The notes under the pieces were generated by a model. It saw only the letters and a list, made by a program, of their open reading frames with translations, made no database searches and had not been told where the DNA came from. This document shows, in pieces, positions 17,430 through 25,727 of a stretch of DNA of 64,000 nt (positions within the stretch are counted from its first letter, which is position 1; every line of letters begins with the position of its first letter). Position numbers and translations under genes: made by a program. The DNA comes from Deltaproteobacteria bacterium (GTDB lineage Bacteria; Desulfobacterota; DSM-4660; Desulfatiglandales; Desulfatiglandaceae): assembly GCA_019307815.1 (NCBI GenBank), contig JAFDIV010000021.1, positions 1 to 64,000 of the forward strand, given 5' to 3'.

Positions 17430-18383
17430 CTATGGAAAGGCAATCCGAGAGCCATTGTTGTGCAACAACGCCCGGACACCTTTTCGCAGATCCTCGAATT
17501 GGACCTTTGGGTGGACCTCAAAGATCTTGAGATCCACCTCGCCCCAGTAAGGCCGGAGGTAAGTATAGTCCACTTTTCCTTGACCCGGAGCCAGGTGGTC
17601 CTCAAGCCCATGGACATCATGGATGTGAAGTCCCACCATCTGGCGCCCGAAATGACTCAACAGTTCTGCTTCTTTTGTAATTCCCAGATTCTCTTGGACC
17701 CTTGCATGTCCCACATCATGCCAATAAAGAACAGGACCGCCCCTGAATTTCTCAAGTATAACCCCTATCTCTTCCAGATTAGGGATCTCGTGGATATAAT
17801 AGCGATTCTCAATACCCAGCAGTATTCCTAGTCTGTCCGCTTCTTTTGCAAGAACATCTAGGCTCAATAGCACTGATTCCAGGTGCTTGGCCGCTATTGA
17901 CTTACGTGATAACTTCAGGCTATCCACCAGTTGTCTAAGATCACGAGACCTCGTTTCGCGCTCCTTATATAGTCTTGCCAACTCACCAAATGGGTTGGGC
18001 ATGTCAACCCTACCCAAATGAAGCACCACGGCTTGAGCCCCAACCTCATGGGCTATCCGTAAGGTTTCCAAACTGTATCGCACCGCCCTTTTTCTTTCAT
18101 CTTTATCCACGGAAGAAAGCAAAAAAAGATCTCCGCTCCCCTTTTCAATTCCTTCGGGTTTAGGAAAAAAATTATGGATACTCAATACATGGATCTCATG
18201 CTGCTTCAGCATAGGGATAATTACACGCATATCGTTCCGTGATATGCGGTATTCAAGCTCTACTCCATTGAGGCCCAGATTGCGGACGTCACGGGCTAGA
18301 TCCCTTAGATCTCTCTTATTTCCGTGCCACCAGCAGGTGGATATGCCAAAAGAGTGCTCCCCCAAGGTATATCCTCTAAACAT
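17430..18383 (-). CDS. Xylose-isomerase-like TIM-barrel protein (sugar phosphate isomerase/epimerase family)
   Basis: About 317 residues from ATG 18383, giving an 8-nt overlap with the upstream gene; GTG 18395 is a possible earlier start. AP-endonuclease-2/xylose isomerase-like barrel motifs are present: LGLNGVELEYRIS, IHVLSIHNFFPKPEG, AVVLHLGRVD, LGIENRYYIHEIPN (metal-binding E), LYWHDVGHARVQE (H-D-x-G-H) and MVGLHIHDVHGLEDH, ending with LKIFEVHP. These residues would hold a divalent metal. Substrates in this superfamily range from sugars to damaged DNA, so function is open. The gene follows a small membrane-protein gene. Confidence 0.78.
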   Translation of the reverse strand: MFRGYTLGEHSFGISTCWWHGNKRDLRDLARDVRNLGLNGVELEYRISRNDMRVIIPMLKQHEIHVLSIHNFFPKPEGIEKGSGDLFLLSSVDKDERKRAVRYSLETLRIAHEVGAQAVVLHLGRVDMPNPFGELARLYKERETRSRDLRQLVDSLKLSRKSIAAKHLESVLLSLDVLAKEADRLGILLGIENRYYIHEIPNLEEIGVILEKFRGGPVLYWHDVGHARVQENLGITKEAELLSHFGRQMVGLHIHDVHGLEDHLAPGQGKVDYTYLRPYWGEVDLKIFEVHPKVQFEDLRKGVRALLHNNGSRIAFP

Positions 18384-18717
18384 CGGAAGGGCCACGTGAG
18401 GTTCCGTGTGCCTTAAGCTCTCTTAAAACATTCATCACAATGCAGGAACTTACCTCCCTCCTAGCCCAGCTTTTCCACCAAGCGAGAAGAACCGACCCTG
18501 CCAATTGTCCCAAGAAAAACGCTCCTACTACAAAAGGGAAGGTATTAATTCTCCAGCCCAGACCGGTGAAGATCCGGAGGCCAATGACAAATGGAACCGG
18601 GATATGGATGGCCAGGAACCATTGTTGGGAGAGCTTTTTTACATTTGCTCGCCAATACCCAAAGGGTAGGTTAATTATGAACACCAATATTGCAAGCGTC
18701 CAGATATTCATCTCCAT
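18376..18717 (-). CDS. Small integral membrane protein, unknown
   Basis: 113 residues with about three hydrophobic segments: TLAILVFIINLPFGYW, WFLAIHIPVPFVIGLRIFTG and FPFVVGAFFLGQLAGSVLLAW, followed by a basic soluble tail. The family is unrecognised. An ATG two codons later is also possible. It is translationally overlapped with the TIM-barrel gene, so the two are probably one transcript. No catalytic motif is seen. Confidence 0.6.
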   Translation of the reverse strand: MEMNIWTLAILVFIINLPFGYWRANVKKLSQQWFLAIHIPVPFVIGLRIFTGLGWRINTFPFVVGAFFLGQLAGSVLLAWWKSWARREVSSCIVMNVLRELKAHGTSRGPSDV

Positions 18718-18740
18718 CCCATCTAGCTCATTCTCGATTT

Positions 18741-18769
18741 TTTACCCTGTTTGATAGTACCTTTATAAT
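18741..18769 (+). promoter_or_regulatory. Candidate sigma-70-type promoter for asd
   Basis: TTTACC (18741-18746), a 17-nt spacer and a perfect TATAAT (18764-18769) lie about 124 nt upstream of the asd start. The -35 matches four of six consensus bases. Confidence 0.4.
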
Positions 18770-18892
18770 CCTAAACCTCAATAGGGTCAAAGGTTTCTCC
18801 TCTTTTTACTTGCACAATGCGGATAATCTCTTTATTTGTAGTAGCTCCAAGCTCTACATTTTGCCTAATCTCAAATAAGGAGGGACAGTGGC

Positions 18893-20008
18893 ATGTTGAA
18901 GATTGGTTTTGTTGGATGGAGAGGGATGGTAGGGTCCGTACTCATGGGACGAATGAAGGAAGAAGGCGACTTCAAGGACTATGAAGCGGTCTTTTTTAGC
19001 ACATCCAACGTGGGCGGCAAAGGTCCTGATGTGGGCATGGAGATTCCCGTGCTTCAAGACGCCTATGACACAAAGCTCCTTGTCTCTCTTGACATTGTGG
19101 TCACCTGCCAGGGAAGCGGGTATACGAAGCAGGTGTATCCCAAACTTAGAAAAATGGGATGGGAGGGATACTGGATCGACTCCTCCTCTGCCCTTAGGAT
19201 GGAAGAGGACAGTATCATTGTGCTGGACCCTGTTAACAGACCAGTCATTGACAAAGGGCTGGTAGATGGAATTAAGACATATGTGGGCGGCAACTGTACC
19301 GTCAGCCTCATGCTTATGGCCTTATCAGGGCTTTTTGGTGCGGGGCTCATTGAGTGGGTATCTTCAATGACATACCAAGCAGCCTCTGGAGCGGGCGCCA
19401 AGCATATGAAAGAGTTGATGGAGCAGATGGCGGTACTGGGTAAAATAAGTCAACCTCTCCTGGACGACCCTGCTTCTTCGGCCATTGCGGTGGATAAGGT
19501 AGTCACAGAAGCACTTAGAAGCGAGAGTTTTCCCACTGTAAACTTTGGTGTTCCACTTGCAGGTAGCCTAATCCCCTGGATCGACTCGCCTATGGAATCA
19601 GGCCAGACAAGAGAAGAGTGGAAAGGCTATGTGGAAAGCAATAAGATCCTCCAGGCCGAACCACCCATCCCAGTAGATGGCGTGTGCGTGCGCGTGGGTG
19701 CCATGAGGTGCCATAGCCAGGGTCTTACTGTAAAGCTCAAAAAAGATGTGCCCTTGAATGATATAGAAGACTTAATAAGAAACGGTAATGATTGGGTCCG
19801 CGTTATTCCCAACGACAAAGAGGCCACGCTTCGTGACCTGACCCCTGCAGCGGTCAACGGCACCTTAACGGTCCCGGTGGGCCGAATTCGAAAGATGCTT
19901 CTGGGCCCGGAATACATTGCCGCTTTCACAGTTGGGGACCAACTGTTGTGGGGAGCAGCCGAGCCCATCAGGAGAATCTTGAATATTATCATCGAGCACC
20001 TTTCTTGA
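18893..20008 (+). CDS. asd: Aspartate-semialdehyde dehydrogenase
   Basis: 371 residues, of the Gram-negative (E. coli-like) branch. It reduces aspartyl-4-phosphate to aspartate semialdehyde with NADPH for lysine, diaminopimelate, threonine and methionine synthesis. The NADP loop is [17 protein letters not shown], followed by [13 protein letters not shown]. The nucleophile is C135 in [11 protein letters not shown], and [20 protein letters not shown] holds substrate-binding residues. A GGAGG-like site (AAGGAGGG) precedes the ATG. It is a monocistronic gene with a candidate promoter upstream. Length and active site look intact. Confidence 0.95.
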   Translation: MLKIGFVGWRGMVGSVLMGRMKEEGDFKDYEAVFFSTSNVGGKGPDVGMEIPVLQDAYDTKLLVSLDIVVTCQGSGYTKQVYPKLRKMGWEGYWIDSSSALRMEEDSIIVLDPVNRPVIDKGLVDGIKTYVGGNCTVSLMLMALSGLFGAGLIEWVSSMTYQAASGAGAKHMKELMEQMAVLGKISQPLLDDPASSAIAVDKVVTEALRSESFPTVNFGVPLAGSLIPWIDSPMESGQTREEWKGYVESNKILQAEPPIPVDGVCVRVGAMRCHSQGLTVKLKKDVPLNDIEDLIRNGNDWVRVIPNDKEATLRDLTPAAVNGTLTVPVGRIRKMLLGPEYIAAFTVGDQLLWGAAEPIRRILNIIIEHLS

Positions 20009-20067
20009 TTGTTCAAGATAATGCACTCTGAGCTGAAATTGTTGATTTATGAATACACACTAGCGTA

Positions 20068-20096
20068 TTGACAAAGCCTCGGCTGATTTCTAAAAT
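20068..20096 (+). promoter_or_regulatory. Strong sigma-70-type promoter for tRNA-Sec
   Basis: Consensus TTGACA (20068-20073), a 17-nt spacer and TAAAAT (20091-20096) end 23 nt before the 5' end of the tRNA, the spacing expected for a dedicated tRNA promoter. Confidence 0.75.
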
Positions 20097-20119
20097 AATT
20101 ATAATTTAACACTTAGAGC

Positions 20120-20217
20120 GGAAGTGGATAGCTCACTGGTGGGGCTCCCGGACTTCAAATCCGGTGTGCGGGGCTAAAACCCTCGCAGGTGGGTTCGATT
20201 CCCATGCACTTCCGCCA
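20120..20217 (+). tRNA. selC: Selenocysteine tRNA, anticodon TCA
   Basis: 98 nt including an encoded CCA (20215-20217). The acceptor arms GGAAGTG and CACTTCC pair (20120-20126 with 20207-20213), with discriminator G. The anticodon stem CCGGA/TCCGG encloses CTTCAAA with TCA at 20155-20157. A long variable arm (GTGCGGGGCTAAAACCCTCGC region) and the T-arm loop TTCGATT follow. The long acceptor, long extra arm and UCA anticodon are diagnostic for tRNA-Sec. The eighth acceptor pair of bacterial tRNA-Sec would be a G-G mismatch here. A T-rich run follows directly (20218-20225), likely the terminator. The organism therefore should make selenoproteins; none was recognised in this window. Confidence 0.95.
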
Positions 20218-20316
20218 TTTTTTTTACTTTTTTTCCAGTAAAAGTATCGCCTACTCATCATGGCATGCCTGCCCCGATATGCAGCATGGTCCCACTTCTT
20301 CCTATACATCAGGGAC

Positions 20317-20538
20317 CTACCTGGCACCTGAAAAGGGGCATCCCCCTTCAACGCCCTCTTCCATGGTTTCATAGGTGGCCTCAAGGAACCTTTCAAAGGC
20401 CCTTTTGTCCCCAGGATCCATTTCTTTACTTGGGATTGAGATCAACCTGCCACATTTTGGACATCGAAGTGTGGAGCCATCTGATGGATCCATGTGATAG
20501 GAATAACCGCATTCGCACGTATAACTGATCTTGTTCAT
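20317..20538 (-). CDS. Small zinc-ribbon protein
   Basis: 73 residues. The N-terminal half is a zinc ribbon: YTCECGYSYHMDP and LRCPKCGRLISIPS supply the pairs C8-x-C10 and C-x-x-C. The C-terminal half is an acidic helix ending in GGCPFSGAR. GAGGTGA lies 8 nt before the ATG, so it is a real gene although short. The function is unknown; nucleic-acid binding or a metallochaperone-like role are guesses. It lies convergent to tRNA-Sec. Confidence 0.7.
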   Translation of the reverse strand: MNKISYTCECGYSYHMDPSDGSTLRCPKCGRLISIPSKEMDPGDKRAFERFLEATYETMEEGVEGGCPFSGAR

Positions 20539-20863
20539 AAACGGTTCACCTCATAATTTCATAACCTTATTTTTGTACAGTTACTCCTTTAAGAAAGAAA
20601 CTTCAACGGTTTTTCCTTTGAAGCCAAGCTACCGAAGCGTCAATTGATTGACAAATGGGCCTCATCCCATCTGGCTCTGGATATAGGTAGTGTATAATTC
20701 ATTGACTTTGCAGAACAATATTATCAAAGCAAATGGCACAAATCTTGCTGAAAACTAAGTCGTGTCCATCTTTGAATCGTAGCAACCAGGGAATAGAGTA
20801 GCTGGGGCTATTATGCTGACTGCCTTACTGTTGGGCATTGATGAGCAAGGGGAGGCATGAAAT
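20539..20863. other. Intergenic region without recognised features
   Basis: This stretch separates the zinc-ribbon gene from the divergent Arg/Asp repeat gene. Apart from the ribosome sites at its ends (GAGGTGA for the left gene, GGGGAGG for the right) and an isolated TATAAT near 20692, I see no gene, hairpin or repeat. Confidence 0.5.
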
Positions 20864-21145
20864 ATGTTTTTCTTTGATCGGAGAAAGGGAAAGGATAGGC
20901 GTTCAGGAAAGGACAGACGTAAGGTGCAAGACCCCTCCTATGAAGGTCCGCAGAGGCGATATAGTACAGATAGAAGGAGTGGCACGGAGCGAAGATCAGG
21001 CATTGAGCGCCGAAGCGGATTTGATCGAAGAAGTGGCAAAGATCGACGCAGGAACATAGATCGAAGAAGGCACGCTCAAGACCGAGAAGTAATTGAACAA
21101 ATTATAAAACAGCTAGAAAAATCCCTTGAACAAGAGGAGCCCTGA
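20864..21145 (+). CDS. Arg/Asp-rich hexapeptide-repeat protein
   Basis: 93 residues. The first 70 are made of imperfect hexapeptides of the form RRSGxD or RRSGxE (RRSGTE, RRSGIE, RRSGFD, RRSGKD), flanked by GKDRRSGKDRR-type variants. The last 20 residues form an amphipathic helix (REVIEQIIKQLEKSLEQEE). GGGGAGG lies about 9 nt before the ATG. Similar DRR repeats occur as linkers at the ends of signalling proteins in delta-proteobacteria, but here the repeat is nearly the whole protein. The dense alternating charge suggests an intrinsically disordered protein, perhaps nucleic-acid binding. Function unknown. Confidence 0.65.
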   Translation: MFFFDRRKGKDRRSGKDRRKVQDPSYEGPQRRYSTDRRSGTERRSGIERRSGFDRRSGKDRRRNIDRRRHAQDREVIEQIIKQLEKSLEQEEP

Positions 21146-21317
21146 GTTTCTTCCTGATGTAGTACGAAAGCTATTCCTATTATCTCAATCATAGTATATG
21201 CCCGCCCTGCACACACTAGCAAGCCCAATCAACTCCCCTATAAACAGGGAAGATTCAACACAAGTTCAAGTTAGCGGAGAAATGGGTATATAACCTTTCT
21301 TACTTTCTAAATTTTTT

Positions 21318-21346
21318 TTGACTAACCAAAAACCAAACCGTATACT
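21318..21346 (+). promoter_or_regulatory. Sigma-70-type promoter of the AI-2E/response regulator/fbp unit
   Basis: TTGACT (21318-21323), exactly 17 nt of spacer and TATACT (21341-21346) lie 26 nt before the ATG of the AI-2E family gene. The match is close to consensus. Confidence 0.75.
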
Positions 21347-21372
21347 CTTTTCCCAAAAAGAGGACGCCTAAA

Positions 21373-22437
21373 ATGAATAACCACTCAAATTCAAAGTTAT
21401 TCTTGATTTTCCTGGGATGTTCTACCCTATTGCTTCTATGGTTGTTTTGGAGCTATTTTTCTGCTGTGCTCCTTGGACTTTTGATAGGAAGTGTTTTTTA
21501 TCCTCTATACAGCTTGCTTTTAAAGCTTCTTCGGTACAAGGAAACCGCGGCCGCCCTCGTCATGACGCTTTTCATCCTGGTGATTCTGGTGTTACCGGTT
21601 GGATGGTTTGGGGGCACACTCTCAAATGAGGCGTTTGATTTCTACAATAAGACGAGATCTGCCGTCTCACTTAATAAGATTCAGAGCCTGGTCCAAAGTG
21701 ACAGCCTTTGGGGCGCCCGGTTTCGGAATTTGGCCCAGGGGTTAGGGGTGGAACTGACACCGGAAAACGTGGAGAAACTGACTACGGCTATTGGGAAAAG
21801 GGTAGGCTTTTTCCTCTACAAACAAATTCGATCCGCTGTATCAAATCTTCTGAGTTTCCTGATACACTTTTTTCTCATGATGCTGACCATTTTTTACGTA
21901 TTCAGAGATGGGACCAAACTCAAGGAATATCTTGTACAGCTCATTCCTATACCAAGAGAACAACTGGAAAAACTCGCTTACAAATTTAATGAAATGGGTA
22001 AAGCCATTGTGGTTGGAAACGGCTTGTCAGGTGCAGTACAGGGTATTCTGGGCGGCTTGGGATTTTATCTGTTTGGATTGCATTCGCCTTTTTTGTGGGG
22101 AACGATAATAGCCTTCATGGCCTTTTTGCCAATTGTGGGGGCGTCGGTGGTCTTTTTACCTGCTACCGCCATATTGCTAATTCAAGGAAAATTCGGCACT
22201 GCAATGGGATTTTTGGTTTATAATCTGTGCTACAGCGCCTTTGTGGAATATGTGGCAAAGCCCAAACTAATTGGCAAGGGAATGAAGATGAACTCCTTCT
22301 TGGTCTTCATTGGAATTATAGGGGGCATAAAGCTTTTCGGGATCTTGGGTATCGTTTACGGACCCCTTATTATTACCATTTTCCTCACCCTTGCCGAAAT
22401 TTACAGACTGGAGTATAAAACAGTGGAAGCTGTATAG
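21373..22437 (+). CDS. AI-2E family membrane transporter (PF01594-type)
   Basis: 354 residues with about seven to eight hydrophobic segments: two near the N-terminus, one at about 60-80, one near 160-180 and a cluster at 215-330. The family arrangement is visible, including the cytoplasmic or periplasmic loop between the third and fourth spans, FFLMMLTIFYVFRDG, and the late GxxPxIxA-like run FMAFLPIVGASVVFLPA. Members export small molecules or act as Na+(Li+)/H+ antiporters; despite the name, autoinducer-2 transport is proven only for a few. AGAGGA precedes the ATG. It is the first gene ahead of a response regulator (34 nt) and fbp. Confidence 0.85.
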   Translation: MNNHSNSKLFLIFLGCSTLLLLWLFWSYFSAVLLGLLIGSVFYPLYSLLLKLLRYKETAAALVMTLFILVILVLPVGWFGGTLSNEAFDFYNKTRSAVSLNKIQSLVQSDSLWGARFRNLAQGLGVELTPENVEKLTTAIGKRVGFFLYKQIRSAVSNLLSFLIHFFLMMLTIFYVFRDGTKLKEYLVQLIPIPREQLEKLAYKFNEMGKAIVVGNGLSGAVQGILGGLGFYLFGLHSPFLWGTIIAFMAFLPIVGASVVFLPATAILLIQGKFGTAMGFLVYNLCYSAFVEYVAKPKLIGKGMKMNSFLVFIGIIGGIKLFGILGIVYGPLIITIFLTLAEIYRLEYKTVEAV

Positions 22438-22471
22438 AGACAAGTTTATTTGACTAAATGGAGGAACAACG

Positions 22472-22963
22472 ATGAATCCGGAAAAAGTTTTGAAAGGGAA
22501 ACGGGTATTGATTGTGGATGATGAAGAAGACATCCTTCAATTCCTAACTGAGCTGCTCGACATGTGCAAGATCGATCAGGCCACCACATTTGAAAAGGCA
22601 AAGGAACTATTGGAAAAAAACTTTTACCATGCAGCGGTCTTGGATATCATGGGGGTAAGGGGTTATGAACTCCTTGAAATCGCCAAAAAAAAGGACATCC
22701 CCACCCTAATGTTGACTGCACATGCCTTGTCCAAGGAAAACCTGAAAAAATCATTTGAGATGGGCGCAGACTACTATGTGCCCAAAGATGAAATGAGCAA
22801 GGTGGATATCTACCTGGCTGATATTCTGGAGGCCAAAGAAAAGAAGAAAAACGTATGGGTTAAATGGTACGAGCGGCTGAGTGGATTTTGCGACAGGAGA
22901 TTTGGGCCCAGTTGGAAAGACGAGGATCCTGACTTTTGGAACGATCTCTTGAAAGGATGGTAG
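22472..22963 (+). CDS. Response regulator, stand-alone receiver with conserved C-terminal tail (copy 1)
   Basis: 163 residues. Receiver domain at about 10-120: acidic pocket D16-D17 in VDDEED, phosphoacceptor D58 in VLDIMGVRGYELLE, T82 in LTAHA and K105 in VPKDE. The MGVRGYE segment after D58 replaces the common MPxxxG turn. No DNA-binding or enzymatic output domain follows. Instead there is a 40-residue tail, WVKWYERLSGF-C-DRRFGPSWK, that recurs almost position by position in the second regulator at 33898. GGAGG lies 8 nt before the ATG. It sits between an AI-2E transporter and fbp on one strand. No cognate kinase is adjacent. Output presumably goes through protein-protein contact. Confidence 0.85.
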   Translation: MNPEKVLKGKRVLIVDDEEDILQFLTELLDMCKIDQATTFEKAKELLEKNFYHAAVLDIMGVRGYELLEIAKKKDIPTLMLTAHALSKENLKKSFEMGADYYVPKDEMSKVDIYLADILEAKEKKKNVWVKWYERLSGFCDRRFGPSWKDEDPDFWNDLLKGW

Positions 22964-23029
22964 GTGCAAATCAAGGGCCCTGGAATATCCTTATGAAAGA
23001 TTACCGCCCCACGAAAGGAGGAGATGCAC

Positions 23030-24064
23030 ATGAAAAGGAAGGCCGTAGGCATTACTATTACACAGCATATCCTCAATCAGCAGAGGGAAAATCCAGAGGC
23101 CACCGGGGCCTTCACCACCCTCCTTAATGAGCTTATCGTAGCGGCAAAAGTGATCTCCCGGGAGGTGAACAAGGCCGGCCTGGTTGACATCCTTGGGGCC
23201 ACTGGAGAGGTCAATATTCAGGACGAGCAGGTACAAAAACTGGATGTATTCGCCAATAGGGTCATTATTGAGCGGATGCAGCATATCGGTCAACTCTGTT
23301 GCATGGGATCAGAAGAAATTGCAGACCTAATCGAGATACCCCCTCAGTATCCCAAGGGGAATTACATCCTTTTATTCGATCCCCTTGATGGATCCTCCAA
23401 TATCGACGTTAACGTGAGTATTGGCACTATCTTTGGAATTTACAGGAGGCAAAATGAGGGGAATCAATTGGAGGTGCTCCTAGATGAAGTGCTCCAGCCC
23501 GGGATCAAACAGGTGGCAGCGGGTTACTTTATTTATGGTTCAAGCACAATCATGGTTTACACTACTGGAAACGGTACTGGTGTCCATGGATTTACCCTGT
23601 ACCCGAGCGTAGGGGAATTTCTCCTTTCCCATGAGAATATCCGCATCCCGGAAAAAGGGAAGATATACAGTGTCAACGAAGGGAACTATCAATACTGGGA
23701 TGAAAAGACAAGGGCCCTAGTGGATTACTTTAAGGAAAAGGACAAAGCCACGGGGAGGCCTTATACGTCTCGGTATGTAGGCAGCCTGGTAGCGGATTTT
23801 CACCGGAATTTGCTAAAGGGCGGCATTTTCATGTATCCGGCAGACAATAAGGATCCCAAAAAGCCACATGGCAAATTAAGGCTGATGGTGGAGGCCAATC
23901 CATTGGCCATGGTGGTTAAAGAGGCCGGAGGATATGCAAGTGACGGACAAGGGCCTATATTGGAAATTGAGCCCAAAGAGCTGCATCAAAGGACCCCTCT
24001 TTTTATCGGAAGCAAAAAGGACGTAGAGTTCGCTGAGGCCTTTTTGAGCGGAAAGGCCCCCTAA
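23030..24064 (+). CDS. fbp: Fructose-1,6-bisphosphatase, class I
   Basis: 344 residues from ATG 23030, chosen over ATG 23024 because AAAGGAGG ends only 2 nt before the latter but 8 nt before the former. It hydrolyses fructose-1,6-bisphosphate to fructose-6-phosphate, the committed gluconeogenic step. The class I metal site is clear in [15 protein letters not shown], with [21 protein letters not shown] and [20 protein letters not shown] further on. Class I enzymes are the type inhibited by AMP and, in eukaryotes, by fructose-2,6-bisphosphate. A PFKFB-type gene lies about 4 kb away. The stop overlaps the stop of the convergent HgdB-like gene (24061-24064). Confidence 0.95.
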   Translation: MKRKAVGITITQHILNQQRENPEATGAFTTLLNELIVAAKVISREVNKAGLVDILGATGEVNIQDEQVQKLDVFANRVIIERMQHIGQLCCMGSEEIADLIEIPPQYPKGNYILLFDPLDGSSNIDVNVSIGTIFGIYRRQNEGNQLEVLLDEVLQPGIKQVAAGYFIYGSSTIMVYTTGNGTGVHGFTLYPSVGEFLLSHENIRIPEKGKIYSVNEGNYQYWDEKTRALVDYFKEKDKATGRPYTSRYVGSLVADFHRNLLKGGIFMYPADNKDPKKPHGKLRLMVEANPLAMVVKEAGGYASDGQGPILEIEPKELHQRTPLFIGSKKDVEFAEAFLSGKAP

Positions 24065-25053
24065 TCTTCCACCCCCTTCAACATTTCTATGAATGTCTCA
24101 ATGCGGAGGGCCGTCCGGCTATCTACCTTTCCCGGACGGTCCCCTTCCAATGTGAGTATAGGTATAGAAATCTTTTCCCGAAGGATGATGTCATAAATCT
24201 GCCTGTAGCAAAATGTCTGGGTATAATGAATAAGCCCTTGTAAACCTCGCTCCTTGATAGCTTCTTCAATGTCCTGAATCCTTCCTTCTGCATCATAAGG
24301 ATAGGTATACCGTAGGTACTGGCCTACTATGTCTTCCTTGTCAAAAAAAGGCATACTGAATTGCCGCTGGATCTCATTAAAAACGACTCTGCCCCCCTTG
24401 TCTTCTATAAGCTCATAAAAATCGGTGAAAATAGGAGGAACTCCTAGGTAACCGATTCTCACTTCTTGCGTTCGAGGGGGCCTTTTCTGAGCCTCAGTCA
24501 AAAGCTTATCCAACTCTGCTTCATACCTCTCCAGGTCACCCCAAAAGTCGGAGCTGCTCACCATGTATAGATGGTTCTCAAACCCCGAAATCACATTCAG
24601 CTTGTAAGTGTATTCATCAAGAGTTCGTAGCTTTGCTCTGATACGATCAAGCCGTTCCTTTGTTTGTTCCACCGCCTCCCAAGATACGGAAAAGTAGGCC
24701 ATCAGACGTTCCATAGCATTAATCAGGGAGTCGCGGGATCTATCTAAGGGGTATTCAAAGGGAATAACCTCTACCCCCCTATTCTGGAGAACCTCGCCCA
24801 AGGCTATGGTATTGCTACAATCGCCACCTGTGACAGCAATAACCCGTTGAAATTTCTCCTTTGTCACCACAGAATAAATGCCCTTAATCCATGCGCAGAT
24901 GTTGTGGGCAAAACCTGCGATCTCGGCATCATAAACATGTTGCTTGGGGAAATCAGAGGTAATAAAGAGGTTGTTTAGGTCCACTGGTTTCAATCCGGCG
25001 GCATAAATGATCTCGACCGGAACAGTAGCGGTAATACCCACATGTTTATTCAT
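24061..25053 (-). CDS. 2-hydroxyacyl-CoA dehydratase/benzoyl-CoA reductase-type subunit (HgdB family), lone copy
   Basis: 330 residues. HGD-D family fold with the N-terminal [21 protein letters not shown] and three cysteines placed as [4Fe-4S] ligands: C53 (NICAWIKG), C79 (VTGGDCSNT) and one in [12 protein letters not shown]. In characterised systems such subunits work as heterodimers with an ATP-hydrolysing activator. Neither a second subunit nor an activator (HgdC/BadF-like) is adjacent, so this is probably one of the single-gene homologues of unknown reaction. GAGGTA precedes the ATG. It is the third gene of a PflX-like, phosphatase, HgdB unit. Confidence 0.8.
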   Translation of the reverse strand: MNKHVGITATVPVEIIYAAGLKPVDLNNLFITSDFPKQHVYDAEIAGFAHNICAWIKGIYSVVTKEKFQRVIAVTGGDCSNTIALGEVLQNRGVEVIPFEYPLDRSRDSLINAMERLMAYFSVSWEAVEQTKERLDRIRAKLRTLDEYTYKLNVISGFENHLYMVSSSDFWGDLERYEAELDKLLTEAQKRPPRTQEVRIGYLGVPPIFTDFYELIEDKGGRVVFNEIQRQFSMPFFDKEDIVGQYLRYTYPYDAEGRIQDIEEAIKERGLQGLIHYTQTFCYRQIYDIILREKISIPILTLEGDRPGKVDSRTALRIETFIEMLKGVED

Positions 25054-25076
25054 AATTAGATATTACCTCAATAGCA

Positions 25077-25727
25077 TTAGGCTTCCACGGAATGAAAACG
25101 GAATTCGGGCAGCTCAAGGCATGTCAAGCGGTTACCATAGACCGCTCCGGTATCGATGCCAATCTTGTTTTCCATTATGAGGGGCTCATAGAAGGGCGTG
25201 TGGCCAAAGATCACCTTTTTCCCAAAATCATAGTCAGAGTAAATGAACGGGTCTCGTATCCAGAGCATGTCATCTAGCTCTTGTTTATCAATCTCCACTC
25301 CTGGCCTGAATCCGGCATGCACCACGTAGTATTCATCAAGTTCAACCATTGCTTTCAAGGAATTGAAAAAGGCCTTGTGCTCAGCCGGAAGCAGATCCTC
25401 CTCGTTTTCCACTTTGTGAAACGCATAGCTTTCAAGGGTATTCATTCCACCGTTGAGCAAGAATAATTTTCGGTCCTTCCCCTTGATATAATCCATGAAG
25501 ATGGCTTCATGATTTCCGATAAGGCATTGGATACGTGCAGAGTCTTCGCCGGAAAGGGAAAGGATATAATCCACAACCCCTTTTGGGTCCGGGCCCCTGT
25601 CAATGTAATCGCCCAGAAAAATCAACTCATCACTTTCGGGTTGCCACTGGATTTTGTCCAAAAGCCTCTTCAACATGTCCAGGCAACCGTGAATATCGCC
25701 AATAATAAAGATTCTTTTATTTTCCAT
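25077..25727 (-). CDS. PP1/PrpA-type metallophosphatase
   Basis: 216 residues from ATG 25727. The four metallophosphoesterase blocks are intact: GDIHGCLDMLKRLL, GDYIDRGPDP, GNHEAIFMDY, and the later histidines in VVHAGFRPG and FGHTPFYEP. The GDxVDRG and GNHE forms group it with bacterial Ser/Thr phosphatases and ApaH-like symmetrical Ap4A hydrolases. Which substrate it uses cannot be decided. The ATG overlaps the stop of the upstream PflX-like gene by one base (TGATG), and there is no independent ribosome site, so its expression is tied to that gene. Confidence 0.85.
   Translation of the reverse strand: MENKRIFIIGDIHGCLDMLKRLLDKIQWQPESDELIFLGDYIDRGPDPKGVVDYILSLSGEDSARIQCLIGNHEAIFMDYIKGKDRKLFLLNGGMNTLESYAFHKVENEEDLLPAEHKAFFNSLKAMVELDEYYVVHAGFRPGVEIDKQELDDMLWIRDPFIYSDYDFGKKVIFGHTPFYEPLIMENKIGIDTGAVYGNRLTCLELPEFRFHSVEA

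Noticed and set aside
20133..20396. 87-residue open frame on the minus strand across tRNA-Sec
   Set aside because: It runs through the tRNA and overlaps the zinc-ribbon gene; the ESNPPARVLAP-type sequence is antisense tRNA.
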